From: Trochalopteron elliotii
Taxonomy: Eukaryota; Chordata; Aves; Passeriformes; Leiothrichidae
Assembly: GCA_024734555.1 (NCBI GenBank)
Contig: JANPWX010000097.1
Location: forward strand, 2,465,048-2,529,047
Direction: 5' to 3'
Length of the DNA: 64,000 nt
Every line of letters starts with the position of its first letter. Position 1 is the stretch's first letter. The notes beneath the pieces are model-generated. The model saw nothing but the letters and a program-made list of their open reading frames with translations, did not search any database and was not told the origin of the DNA. Positions 37,581-50,270 of this stretch are shown here, one piece after another. Made by a program: the position numbers and the translations under genes.

Positions 37581-40500
37581 GTGAGTACTGTCCCTCCACT
37601 ACTGCCATGGTTAGCCTGAAGGGGGGAAAGTCAGCCCTACAGTGAGCCATGTTAAATAAAATACACTCTTTGTGTGCTCCTCTTCCACCTAGCCTTTTTA
37701 TCCATGAGGTGTGCAGCTCTACAGCTGATACAGCCAGCCTATCATAGACACTTAGGTCAGATGTCTCTCTCTACTAACTAGGAAGGGAGTTTAGATAACT
37801 AATTTACTTTCAGTGCTTAAATTCAAGCCTCCTAAAAAACCTCCCGAAAAAAAATCTACTCTTTATATAGGTAGTGCCTTTATATATCTACCTTTTTAAT
37901 ATAACACCTCTTCAGCCTGAAAAAAAATATAGTTGGACCTTCTATTAAATCTTAGTTCTTATTTCATGCTGTAAACTTACTGGAAGGAAACACCATCAGT
38001 GACCTGCCTTACTGAGGCACAAGTTGGGTCCTTGAATAAGAGTTACACTGGGATGGAGCAGGAGGGATAAACAGTGTGGAAAATATAGCTGGCTAATGTA
38101 AATGTCTTTGCTAATGTCTGGAAATCAAAATGATTTAATTACAGGTTTGCAGAGTGTCTTGTAATTTTTTTTATTCAGCATTCCACTTGTTTAATGTATT
38201 TGTAGGGTTTTGCTTGTTCCATTAGTATATAACTGAGTAACTTCTTGTAAGGGAGTTAAAGCAAATTAAAGCTACTCACTTTTTACCCAGGAGACAGCAA
38301 GTCTTGATGAAATTAAATGGTTCAGACTAGAATTCAAAAAACCCAGAAATTTCGGTTGAGTGGGTCATTTCATTTCCTTGTATGTATTCAAGGGAGAAAA
38401 ATACATTCTTTGAGGGATCAGTTTCATCCTATGTGTGTCAAGGAAACTAGAAAAAATAATTATCTCCTAGATGATATAGTCTAGTCTAGTCATGAGATGA
38501 ACCCTAGTCTTCCACAGAGTGGCTGAACCTAGAAGAAAATAAAACGGAGACTTTTTCTCTTAGGCATTTTCCTATTTTTTACATCTAATTTCTAGTAAGG
38601 TATCTTTTAAAAATGTTAGAACCACCAACAATCCTGTAATTTGCTTTATTGGAAGGAAGAAGTTTTGTGTCTCTTTTTTTATTTGATTGCAATGTACTTA
38701 TTAGTGAGATTTTTCACCTAACACTTAAATTTCATTGAAAATTTAATTTGAAGTTAAATTTCACTTTATTTTTACTTTTCCCAAACCTATTTGCTCTTAT
38801 GACTCATCCTTTTATAGATTGTGAAGGTCAGAAAAAGATTAATAACAGGTACAAAATCAAAATACATAAAAATTCCAATAAAAGAAAGGATAAGAAAAAG
38901 CTAATTGATTTCTGCTGTTAGTCAGATTTCTGTTTTAGTTCTACTGCTATGCCGATGTAAATCTACTACTCAAGACACTGAATGTTTTTGTTGTGTGAAA
39001 GTAATACTAGGATACTGTATATGAAAATGCTAGGATGGTACCTACAAAGTTTTTGTCTGATACTGGGGACATCCAGTCCCCAGCAGAACAACATGTGGAA
39101 TTTCATTCATTGTGTTTAAATATCATCATTTTTATGAAAAGAAAATGGCTTTAAATTCGAGTCAAATGGCTTTGAAGGCTATTTTTTTTGTACTAGCTGG
39201 GACTTGAACTTAAATTTACATATTTATAGCAAATTCTCCACTGGGTTGCAGAAGCTATTCTGCAAGAAACAGCATCTTCATCCAAAACAGAAGAAAGTTC
39301 ATGGAGAGATAATCACAAGAGCCACAGCATCTGTCACGTGGTGCTGAAGCCATCTTTGCAAAAACACTTCCTTTGAGATGTGAATAGTAAAGCATGCATC
39401 CCTATTGCCAGTAGTCCCTTTTCCAGAGTTTCAAATATATATTTAAGAGAATGTTCTTTGGAATCAAAATTTTCACAAAGTGTGTATAAGCATGATCATG
39501 TTTTCTTGCTTGTGCATAATTCTACATGAATTGTAGATTTTCTTCTGGTTTTGCAGTAGCAGGGAATTGTTTTTCCCCTCTTTTCTAACCTAATTGAATT
39601 GTGTATTGTTTTTAATGAGTTTTCCGGACTTGTTGCACCTGCTACTCCACAGGCTGATTTTACAGGGAATCCCCTTGTCTTGGCAAACCATAAATCTCTT
39701 TCGTTTTTTTGCCATTCAGGGCTTTACTTGCCAATATGTAAACAGCACCCTCCCAGTTCAGCTCAGTGGGAAAACCACTCAGATTTTTACAAGTTGTGAC
39801 AAGTTAGCTCAGTATGTCAAGTGAGATGCTTATTTCTGGCTGCTGTGTCCACAACTGCTCCTCCACAGCCAGCTTACCACATTTCTAACACATCTCACTG
39901 TTTAGGATTTAGATAGCTAAATATCTCTTTATGCTTTTCTTTCTCTTAGCTTTGTATTTCTGGTTTCATATCAGGGATATTACAAGTCCCTTTTCTTACT
40001 TTTGCTCAGATTTGGTTGAAATCTATGCTTTGTTCAAGTGTACAGTCTCTCTGAAATTCATCTTCTCTACTCGAAACTATTCCTTTGGCTAAAGGAAAAC
40101 TTAGGTTAGCCAGCACACTCTGCTCTCTGCCTTATAGGGACTGAAATAAAATGTAATAGATATCACATGAGAAGGGAGGCAACTGTTACATTATAATGAG
40201 CATGACAGTGTGTGTTTGAAAGTCACTAGACAGTAACTTCAGTGAATTCTACATGGTTCCAGATATGAAAAGGGATATTGATCATTTCCTCCTATGGCAT
40301 ACAGCCACGTGCAATAAAAATTGTGACTTCAGCAACAGTTTTGAGAAGGGGGAAGTTGAGGACAGCAGACTTTTGGGCTCACTGCACTCTGGGCTTTCAC
40401 CATCTAGCCAGGATTGGATCCAGTCCAACTGGAATCCAGCACAAGCATGAGCTAGACTGGTGGGCATAGTGCCCAGATGTCCTGAGTGAACTCTAAAATG

Positions 40501-40819
40501 TTTGACGGAGACACATGCTCTTTATCTGATCTCATGGCACAGAAAGACTTTACAGTGAATAGAGAGGCTGTCAATTATTTGACTCTAGAATTGAAGTCTC
40601 AGGTAAATGGAACATTAAACAGAAGCCCAAATTCCATGTCATAGCAATAGATCTGAACTCATTAGCATTTTCTTTGCATTTGCGCTCTTTTGAAAGGAGG
40701 TAGATGCTTTCCCTCACAGATCTTGTGAATCTTGATAATTCTGAATTTTGGATATGGCTAAAACAATCTATCATACTATTTCTATCCAAAATTGAAAAAC
40801 TGAGCACAGGAACACACCA
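37581..40819. other. Intronic DNA, nothing recognised
   Basis: AT-rich sequence. No exon, repeat family or structured element was recognised. Confidence 0.45.
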
Positions 40820-41045
40820 AAGTGAATGGGATAACCCTGAGCAACAGAAGGGTTGTCAGGCATTGGAATGGGCTGAACATGGAAGTGGTGGAATCACCAT
40901 CCTTGGCATTATTCAAAAAAATATGTGGATATGGCACTTTGGGACATGGTTTAGTGGTGGACTTGACAATTCTGTGTCAATGGCTGGAACTGATGATCTG
41001 AGAGCCTTTTGCAATCTAAAATATTTTATGGCTCTAGGACTGGAA
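40820..41045 (+). mobile_element. CR1 LINE 3' fragment
   Basis: Contains 'gtggtggaatcaccatccttgg', 'atgtggatatggcactttggg' and 'acatggtttagtggtggactt'-like segments in the order of the 3' end of an avian CR1 subfamily, in + orientation. The terminal ATTCTATGA repeats are not clear. Confidence 0.75.
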
Positions 41046-44000
41046 GAAGACATGCATGTCTTCTATAACATATGTAAGTTAAAGCTAGCTTGGATTGGTG
41101 AGTTTAATCAGCTGTAACCAAGAGGGCAAAAGAGTTGCCATCTGACTTATTTTTGTCAAAGCTAATAGAATTTGAAGATATGCACAAAAACTACTGGTGA
41201 ACAAGTCTGAATCACGACCAATACAGGTTAAAGATACAAATTTTTAGTAAACATGATTTTATGATGTAAAAATCCCCCATATCCAAGAGATGCTCTGCAT
41301 CTCTGAAAAATTGGTATTCTGGTTGGCTATAATACTTTTAAGGATGATGTCTATTTGTACTGTAACATGACCTAGCTGGCGAGGAACTGTCCAGTTCAAG
41401 TTGTGCTTTAATGAGACATGAAAAATGTCCATTTTGACTGCACATCATCCCTGCTTATTTTAAACTATGAAATAATGAACAGATGGGCCAAACCAGTTAT
41501 TATTTATTAATTATTAATATTTACTAACATGGATCTGCTGAAAACAGCTTGATTTCTGAATGCAGCTCATTAGCAAGAACAAGTTGCCAGTTTTCTGCCC
41601 AACATGCAGCTATGGATAGATTTTCACAATTTCTATGGAAAAAGATGAATTCATTTGCCTGGCAGGGTTGGAAGCAGGAGGAGGAGAGGGGAATTCCACT
41701 GAAAGTTAAACTGATAGCATTTCTTAATGTTTCAGCCAAGGTCAAATATGCTTATTTCCAATCTTGGATGGATTTTGTGTCTAATCTTGCAAGGGATTTT
41801 AAGCACATTATTTCCTTGAGCATGAAGGTTCTTCCTGACAAACTACCAACTCTGAAGTAGGGAAGGTCTGTGAATATGTGGACAGACTTTCATAGCATTA
41901 GAACTTCGCTGCTTTATCCATAAGTACTTGTTGCTTTTTCTCAACTTTTTGATTTGTTCGGGTGAATGTGAATTCTACATGACACAAACTGTGATATTTG
42001 AAGGTAATAAGAGATCCTTATTTATGGGAATTGACAAGAGAGAGATTTCTGGGACAATTTGATGAAGAATTGTAGGTATTATCAGCTGGGAAGCAAAAGC
42101 TCATTAGAAAATGTAACAGATTATTGTTAAGCATGAAGATCCAGGAGAAGATATTTTTAGAATTCTTGTGGTCTAGGTGGACACTCAGTAACAACACCTC
42201 CTCCTGTTCTCCACTGTCTTCCTGATAGCATAGATCTGTAGAGCTAGAGGAATTTCAGGAGGTCCCTGCTTTTGCCAAGAGCAGGATCAGTGTCACTGAT
42301 GGCAATTCAAACTGTGCTTCACTAGCTCCCTTGACGAAGATACAGAATGAACTGCCAACATGTTTGTTAAGAAATTAAGTTTCATAAGTAAACCACACCT
42401 CTTTTGTTGTCACCAGCTGATCTGGTGATTAATTATTTTTTTATGTTTTCAGTAAAGATTGGAAAAAAATTATCTACTTTGTGCATGTTGGGCACTGCTT
42501 CTTCCTCTAATCCTGTAGCCCCTTTGCATCAAGGGTCTGCATTTACTGGTCATCCACATATTTCTCAATGAAGAAAATTGAGATAACTTGATGGCTTTGT
42601 TTATGAAAGTGATGGAATTGAGAGACTCTTTATCAAGAACCCAGTCACGTGTGATTAGTCCAAATGCTTAGTATCTGAGTTTCTTAAAAAGTGCAGAGCA
42701 AAGTTGTAGTGGTTGCCTGGGATACAGTGATGGCTCTGAACTTTCAAATGATTTCTTACAATGACATTCCTCTGAATGAAAACAGAGACTATATGTGATT
42801 CATGTAAGCCTGTCTGGATTCCTTTGACATTATTGCTTTTAAAATAGGTATGCTAGTGTATGCAATGCATAAAAAATGAAATCTGGCTTTTACAATGGCA
42901 TGTGTAACAAGCTGGAGTACTAACACTGTTCTGCATGGATGCTCCTTCAGCTGAATTGGCTGATGCATCTCATCATGTTCATGGAAATACTGCTACTTTC
43001 TTTGACTCCATCTTGCCATCAAGTATCTTCTATTTACAAGTCTTATGTAAGGTTTTTAAAAGCTTGATTTACAACATTCTTTCTATAATAAATCACAAGG
43101 ACAACAGATGCTGCCACACCTTAGTGTCTTGCTGAAGCAGATGAATATTTGAACTGCTGTGGCCCTATTGGCACTTCCTGAAGATGGTGAGCCAGCTGGC
43201 TCAAAACTAACCAGGTAGTAAAAAAATAGTTCATCTCTGCCTGATTCTACTCAATGAACTAGGTCAATTCCCCTCTGTAGCTGCTGATGTCTCATAAAGG
43301 ACTGGAAGCATGTGGCTGAGGTCAGAAAAAAAAGGAGTGAAATTCCAGCAATCTGGGCTGAAATTGGTTTGAGCTGCTGTGAAAATGCTCCAATGGCTTT
43401 TCAAGTTCTTTTAAATTATTTGGCAGTTTCAGTCTTGAGATATTTAGCAATAAAATGATGGATTATGTGCTCTTTTCTTCTATCCCTCTGCAATTTCTGA
43501 GCTAATATCTCTTCATCAGAAATAGTCTTAAAGGTCCTTAGTTCTATGCCATTTGTTTCAAGCTGAAGTCCCAGGCATATTTTGACTGTTTGCCCATTCA
43601 CTTTTAAAACCTGATTATGTTTGAAGAACTCAGGCATATCCATTGAATCTGCCTGCAGAAAATATCACCAAATGTAAAATATAAATTACATTCCTTTTAA
43701 CAATAAATTCTATTAATTTCTATACCTTCTAGCAACCTTGTCTGAAAGAGCTAATCAGTTGCCTTTCTCCTGTTGAGAACTGATTTATGCTTGGAGGAAA
43801 AAATTAGCCTTTTAAAATCTTACAGTTTTCTGATATTGCAATAGGATTGCTTTCTTGGCTCCTTCCTTGTAAGCATACATTAAATTGGATGCCATTTATT
43901 AATATAAATAGGACATAACCATCCACAGCAGCAGCAGATACCCTAAAATTCATTGAGCACATGCAAGAAATTTTACAGCTGCCAAACACTGACCATGGTT

Positions 44001-46642
44001 ATCAGAGAAGGAGCAGTGCAGTCTTCCTGTGTGTACTTTGCTGGTCCCATGTCCCTTGAGCAACAGCTCATGGACTTGAGTAAATTAAGCTGATGGCAAA
44101 TATATTCTTTCTATGGAGAGCTTACATGCATCTTCTCAAGCAGTCACTCTTCAGTGTGTGAGACATTTCAAAATCAGAGTAATTTGTGCCATTTCCAACT
44201 TTTTTTGGATTGTTTCTTTGTTTCCTACCATCATGTACTCACTCCTAGTCATTCATCAGCCCAATGCATTAGAGATTCTTCTGCTATCAATTCTGATAGA
44301 CAGAGACATAATCCCTTACCATTTCTGGGACAGTTTAGCAGCATGGGCAGTGAGACTATGCCTTTGTCTCATATTGCCAGGCAATCCTACATTAGGTACC
44401 GTACCTTCAAAGTTTTGGTTAGGTAGGAGCACAGCCTCAGTTTTCCTGTTATATGAATGCAATATTTTCTTGGCAACTACAAACACCTGAGAGTCATTGT
44501 GTAAATCTTCTAAATCCCATGTATCTCATGGTGGTCATGCAGGAATATTTTATGTTTCCTCTTGGGCTCTGCTCTAATGTCTCCATGAAAAATTGGGGAA
44601 GTGCTTTTGAGTGTCCATGATCTTTCCAGTATAAATAACTCCTATCAGTTTGTTTGAAAATTTTTGCATCTCTTTTCCCTTCTATGGCTCATGCATCCCC
44701 TAGGGTCCTACCAGTCTTGTGTCAGCCTTGATTGATGGAGATGTATGAAATCAAAACATAGAAAGGCTGGACTCCAGCAAGTAAAAATGAACTGTCATGC
44801 AATGTATTTTACTGGACTCAGCTCAGTTGTGATAACCTAGAGAGAGCTGGCAGGGTGGTGGGACTGAGGGATGAGAGCCTTTCAGCAGCTGTTGGCCTCA
44901 CACTCTGCCCCTTGGACTACCCTTGACTTGCATTGTTGTCCAAGCACAGAGAAATGTGGGAAGCAAAACAAGATCCCAAATACAGAGTTATGTATAAAAT
45001 GTGTGTGTGTGCTTGAGTGTGTCTCTGTGGTTATGCCCACAGACACAACTGAACATTTTCCTAAAGTTTTAACCACTTAATGATGCACCCATTGTAGGAG
45101 GATTTTTGATGCTATTTGAAGATGTTTATATCAGCTTAATACAAATGTATTTACACCTTTTAGGGCATAAATAGTTTTGTGCAAAAAGCTGATCCTTTGA
45201 GATCAGTGACAAAGGAACATCAAGAAGAGAAAACTGCTCCATTGGTAGAACCACAACACCAGCTGGCAGGAGGACCCTTCATCAGGGAAGACTGACACCT
45301 TTTGAACTAGACAAAGTAAGTCAACAGCAAGGTCTATTTAAACTGCTTTTATTTTCTTTTTATGATATCATTCAGAATCTGTATTGGGATTCTGAGGCAC
45401 ACAGGGCTGCTGCTTGGCCTTCTTCTCCTGGAACTGCAGATTTTTTTGTCAGTAATTATCTAAGAGACTGTTCATACATTGAGCTATTTAGACATCTGCA
45501 GGCCAGAGTGTGGGTGGATGTTTTGAAACCTGCCCCCATTATCTCAGAAAAAGTTATGGGGCGATCACATGCACCACAAATTGGGGCACTGCCAGTGGTT
45601 CCCAGTCAGGCCAAGAGCTTGGAGAACCAGGGGTAGCTCATGGAATCCAGCAGGGCTCTGCCTTTTCCACAGCCCTGGCCAGGGAGGAGGGCAGGCTGGG
45701 TGTGGGAGGGAGGGCCAGGCAAAAATTCGACTTGTCAAAGCCCATAGTGATGAGACAGACGTGGAGTCATGACAGGAAGTCATCCCATGGGTCAGGGCTG
45801 GGATTTGGATCAGTGAGGTGCATGGCCAGGCACAGACATTACTTCAATGCAATCCACCATGGACCACATGAAGCTCAGTTCCAAAGAGAAGGGATGGGGG
45901 AAGTGAGGGAACTTGGCCTTGTCTGAGACTTCTTCCAGCTCTTCCATCCTCCCTTCTTTCTCTGCAACAGTCCCAACCATCTTAGACACCTGTACAGTAT
46001 CCACACACAGACAACTAAACTCATAGGAAGGAGAAGTAAATGGCATGCTCTTGCCATATCACTGATAGCTCCCATATTGAAGTAAAGCATGACTATAAGC
46101 CAGGGCCTCTCCAATTTTCTTCAGGTTGTACATCAGCCCTCTTCTGGTGGAGGAAGATATAATGGTAGGAAATCACCTGGAGTTGTTGCACATCTGAATG
46201 GTTGTTTTAAGGAGCCCAGCTCATCTTCCTGCGTAAAAAGTAAGATATGTGGATACCTCCTGCTTAAACTGGTCTGCAAAGGACTTGGAGAAACTGGTCC
46301 CCAACTCTTGACTCATAGAGAATGTGAGTCACTAAAACACATCTATGATTCTGAGAAGAATTATACTTAGAAGTATGCTGTCACCTACTGACCGACTGAG
46401 TTTGTTGTCCCAGAGGTTCAGGAGGTGGGAGAATAGATGTGGACTGCATTTCCTTTTGGTCCAGGACAAAGCACCTTTGGGAGGATGGACAAGTTCTTAG
46501 CAAAATTTATCAGTGTAAGAAGCAATGTTCTGCAATGCTCTGAGAGTTAGCATCTTTAAAAAGACTGAGATAGGTATGGAAATGTTATCAACAATTTTTA
46601 TGTGCTTTCAATGACCTCTTTTTTCTTTGATTTTTCTTACAG
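41046..46642. other. Mostly intronic DNA, no certain gene
   Basis: Contains the exon-like - strand segment at 43416-43652 listed separately and a short (GT)n run at about 45000. A GC-richer part at 45490-45930 has overlapping short ORFs on both strands without recognisable products. Confidence 0.4.
43416..43652 (-). other. Unassigned exon-like ORF, - strand
   Basis: On the - strand the acceptor ATTTTCTGCAG ends at 43653. It is followed by an uninterrupted 78-codon frame to a TAA at 43418-43416. The product is charged and looks natural: FFKHNQVLKVNGQTVKICLG, then ISDEEILAQKLQRDRRKEH, ending KYLKTETAK. It could be the last exon of a gene, but I recognise no family, and no AATAAA lies close downstream. 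It overlaps a TCP10 intron in antisense. Confidence 0.35.
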
Positions 46643-46749
46643 GGACACCTTTGCCCATTTCATATAGCTCAGAAGACACATCCCTCTCACATAACCACAG
46701 GAATGACACTTGCAGCTTTGCATCCTGCAAGAACAATGAAAAAACAGAG
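46643..46749 (+). pseudogene. TCP10L2: TCP10 remnant exon, Ser-rich linker (first half)
   Basis: A strong acceptor, TTTTTCTTACAG, ends at 46642 and the donor GTATTT is at 46750. The open frame reads TPLPISYSSEDTSLSHN and ends NNEKTE in phase 0. It has no close CPAP counterpart, but its place fits the variable linker before the G-box, which is also Ser-rich in TCP10-like proteins. No lesion is visible. Confidence 0.5.
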
Positions 46750-47020
46750 GTATTTAATCATGTAACTCTAATAAAATAGAGTTACAGTGAGTCTGTGGTC
46801 TTTGTTTTCATGAACAGCATGCTAACTCCCATCCATTTGGCAACAATTCTGTCCTGGCTTTATTTTTTTGCCTTTACTCATTATATAAGTGTAGTCTTTA
46901 AAACAACATTGCAATGGCTTTCAAATAATAGGCTAGATTTCTTTATCAATATATTTCTGCACAACTGTTGAACATTAATTAAGATTTATGCTGTTAGTTA
47001 ACATTTTAATTTTTTCTCAG

Positions 47021-47173
47021 GAAGAAGCAGCTCTTAAAAAGACAGAAAAATTGCTAAGAGCTCAGAATAAAGTGGCTTTTGTGACCACACACGAGAATGG
47101 CGTAACTGCACATGACAACAAAGTATCTACAGACAGTTCTCCTGCTTTTCTGGATGCTGAAGCAAATGTTTGA
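47021..47173 (+). pseudogene. TCP10L2: TCP10 remnant exon, linker (second half)
   Basis: The acceptor TTTTTTCTCAG ends at 47020, and the frame continues in phase 0 from the exon ending at 46749. It reads EEAALKKTEKLLRAQNKVAF and ends at TGA 47171-47173 after SSPAFLDAEANV. Either the donor just before this TGA (GTTTGA) is weak, or the exon now reads through to a stop. Confidence 0.5.
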
Positions 47174-48048
47174 GCTACTTAAAATTCTGGTTCTTACATG
47201 AGCAGCAACTGTGTTTTTTCCATCTGTGAGAAGAAATAAAACACACTAAGAAAAAGAAAATATTCTGTTCCCACTTCCTAGGCTATGCAGTAGACACAGC
47301 TTTAGAGATGGATCTGGCAACTTTGAGCATGGTGTTTGTTGTTATTTACAGAAGCATATCTACAGAAGCATAACTGCTCCTGCGGGGAGCAGTTCTGCCT
47401 GTTCCTTCAGATCCCATAATTCAAAATTCACCACATCTTCAAACTGTAATTAACATTAGCTCGTAACTGCCCTGGATGCTGTGTGCCAGATGTCACTTGA
47501 CTTAAGGCTCCTTTACGCTGCCAGACTGCAAAGAGCATTTATGGTAATGGTAAATGGGAATTGCAACATCCACAATAGCCCTTGGTTACAGGGATAGCAC
47601 CACCTAACAGCTAAGAGCCATATTATTTGTTTTGGAAGAGTGACTCTAGCTAATGCAAGTACCTTTCTTGGTAAATCAGTAACCCAATACTCAGAGATTG
47701 TTCTGCTCTTTGTTCCTGTGTTTACTCTCTCCATTTTGTACAGCACAATTTTGCCAGAATGCACTTTTATCACCTCATTTTTGGACTTCTGTTTGCTATC
47801 TTTTGCTTTGCAAATGGAAGAGAACTGGAATTAATGTGCAACATTTCTGGTTACAAATAAAATATGAAAATTCATTGCAAATACAAGGCAATATCAGCAA
47901 GAAGGGAATGTTTCCTCTGTGTGTGAAAGTAAATAAAATTTTTTCACAGTTGTTTTAAGTTAATGAACATATTTTTAAAACAATTCTTTTTATAGAACAC
48001 TGACTTTGAGGCTTTCATAATATAGCCTCCAAAATCAATATTATCTAG

Positions 48049-48124
48049 AAGATCAATGTTACATCAAGACAGGAGAAAGCATGGGAAAGAGGTGCAGGAA
48101 AAAACAGAGTGTCAGGATGGAAAG
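48049..48124 (+). pseudogene. TCP10L2: TCP10 remnant exon before the G-box
   Basis: The acceptor ATTATCTAG ends at 48048 and the donor GTAAGA is at 48125. The frame ends in KEVQEKTECQDGK, aligning with CPAP DQDIQGEISHPDGK, the entry into the C-terminal G-box. The Asp-Gly at the end is the first of the repeated DG/NG turns. Confidence 0.65.
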
Positions 48125-48971
48125 GTAAGAGGAAATAGCATATATTTTTGGCTGGGAGATATTCCCTATTTTGTGAAAATTCTGGTAAGATTGGAACAAT
48201 ATAACAAAGCTGTAGTGCATCTTCTGGCTGCCTCCTTCTTTGAACTTCACCAAAAAATTATACTATGGGATTTGATTTATCGTGAACTGAAACAACTGCT
48301 ATAGTAACACCAGAAAAAATGTTTAACCAAAAGCTATGCTGGGTATGAAATCTTCCCTGATTAGAGCTTCTTTGTAGAAGAGCATATTAATGGCATTATT
48401 GCCAGCTGTTGATAAGAAGTCTCAAGCAAATTTTTAGGTCTGTGCATGCAGCCGAAATTAATTCTGTTGTTCTGAAGGTCCATACAGGGTTGCTTGGGAA
48501 GAAATGGTTCTTAACCTACTACATCAGCAATCCGTGTTAATACATCATGTTCAATCATTTTGGTTCACTCAGACCAGAACCAGGCATCTCTCAAGTGACC
48601 TGTGTGGAAGATGTACAAGCATATATGAAAGAAGTCTGGTCAATAATACACCAAAGTTGGTCAAGAAGAAATCTAACTGTCTTCCCTATTGCCACAGGGC
48701 TGTGCACCTTATTTTGCTGAACATTAAAACAAAGTGGGAGTGTGAGAACTTGGAACATGTGCTACAAGTGAGTTCATCTTGTGAAAAGAAAATTTCTTTC
48801 GGCCTCTTTTACATACAAATGAGGCAAAAATAATGCCTATTCTTCAGAGATAACTTTTAAAATACAAAGATGTAGCATGACTTCCTTCAAGATCCAATTT
48901 AATTGGAAGGCAGTACAATGGTGTTCATTTCCTTTGACTGCATCTACATTGGATGCTCTGTGGGTTTTAAT

Positions 48972-49105
48972 GTAGAAGAGGTGCTTTCTGATGGATGCTG
49001 TATCCCCACTTTCCACAATGGTATAAAAAGGAGATTAGTACTGATAAAAGGATGACAATGATTTCCGAAGGAGTTGTGAAGAAGATCATGCCAGATCAGA
49101 GGGTG
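48972..49105 (+). pseudogene. TCP10L2: TCP10 remnant exon: G-box part 1, frameshifted
   Basis: The first frame reads VEEVLSDGCCIPTFHNGIK (CPAP VEKVYKNGCRVILFPNGTR) and then fails at a TGA. The frame one base over reads KKEISTDKRMTM and ends VVKKIMPDQRV (CPAP KEVSADGKTITV...VKQVMPDQRV). Restoring the CPAP register needs one more A in the A run at about 49024-49028. The donor GTGGGT follows at 49106, at the same phase as in CPAP. The bases before the exon are AAT where the acceptor AG is expected, so the acceptor may also be lost. Confidence 0.75.
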
Positions 49106-49817
49106 GTGGGTAACTTTTCCTTTTCTTTAAGGAAAATAGAATCATTAACTGATTTTCCAGCAAGGTTCTATAATTTATCTTCATCTATCAATTCTGAGAG
49201 AAAGTGATGAGGAAGGGTATTGGTTAAACAATCCTGAGAAGTAAAACTCCTTCATCTACAAAGGAAAGGCATGAAGGTAACAGTTAAAGAAGGAACAAAT
49301 GTGTAGCTGGCCAAGCAGGAGACTGAACAAAGGCAAGGGGCATGGGCAGCCATCTGAAGCAAGGACTGGTTTTTATACATTTGTAGAGTAGATAGAACAC
49401 ATGTTTCTTCCATGTCAGCATTATGTAAATATAAATAGTTAATAATAATTAATATAAATAGTTAATAATAATGTGGGCTAAAGTGGAAATAAATGAGGCC
49501 TTGGCAGCACTGGGATTATTTTAAATTAATAATTCATGAATGAGAGCCAAAGCATAGAGGTGGGAAGATGACTTTCATGTGCGCACTGTTTTCCTGCACA
49601 CTACAGAGGTGAAAATAGCATCACCTGGACACAAACATGATGGTGAATGAGAGGAAGGAACAGCAATGTGAACATAGCTACTTTTATGGGTGGCAGATGC
49701 AGAAAATGACCTTGAAATGACTTTTTAAAGATGGTTTACTTTTGAGCACATTGTTACGGTTGAATCAGATTATGCAAATATTTTGAACATGCTGCTATCA
49801 TCTCACTCTCCTTCCAG

Positions 49818-49902
49818 ATTTATTATTATGCAGATGCACAGACAACTCACATTGCTTATCCAGATGACCTGGAGGTGCTGCAGTTCCCTAATAATCAGAT
49901 AG
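49818..49902 (+). pseudogene. TCP10L2: TCP10 remnant exon: G-box part 2
   Basis: The acceptor CTTCCAG ends at 49817 and the donor GTATGC is at 49903. The frame reads IYYYADAQTTHIAYPDDLEV and on to QFPNNQI, almost the same as CPAP [20 protein letters not shown]. It is the best-preserved piece of the gene and has no lesion. It ends one base into a codon, in phase with the exon at 50271. Confidence 0.9.
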
Positions 49903-50270
49903 GTATGCAAGAGCTCATAATGTGAACTGTATGTGCAGATTTATTTCTATTATGAAGATGTGGACTGAATTCTGACTCCAGCAGATTGGGTATTTTCTTG
50001 ACATTTCACCTTATCTTTGCGTTTCACTTTCAGTATATTCCATCACTTCACTTTTCAGTTTCCTCCTACAAAGCAAATATAATAATGCAATGTAAATGTA
50101 GCTCTTCCAATTCTGATTATCTGATTATGTGATTCTTTAATTCCTTTTACCAGCATTGCAGATATAATTTACATCCTCACTATAATGTCCAAAAAAGATT
50201 CCTGACCTAGCTTTGTGTCAGGCAAGCTGAAAAAACATTAGATAGACTTCTTACACCTTCTTTTCTACAG

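Noticed and set aside
41549..41860. ORF of 103 codons, + strand
   Set aside because: No recognisable motif or splice context. The composition looks non-coding.
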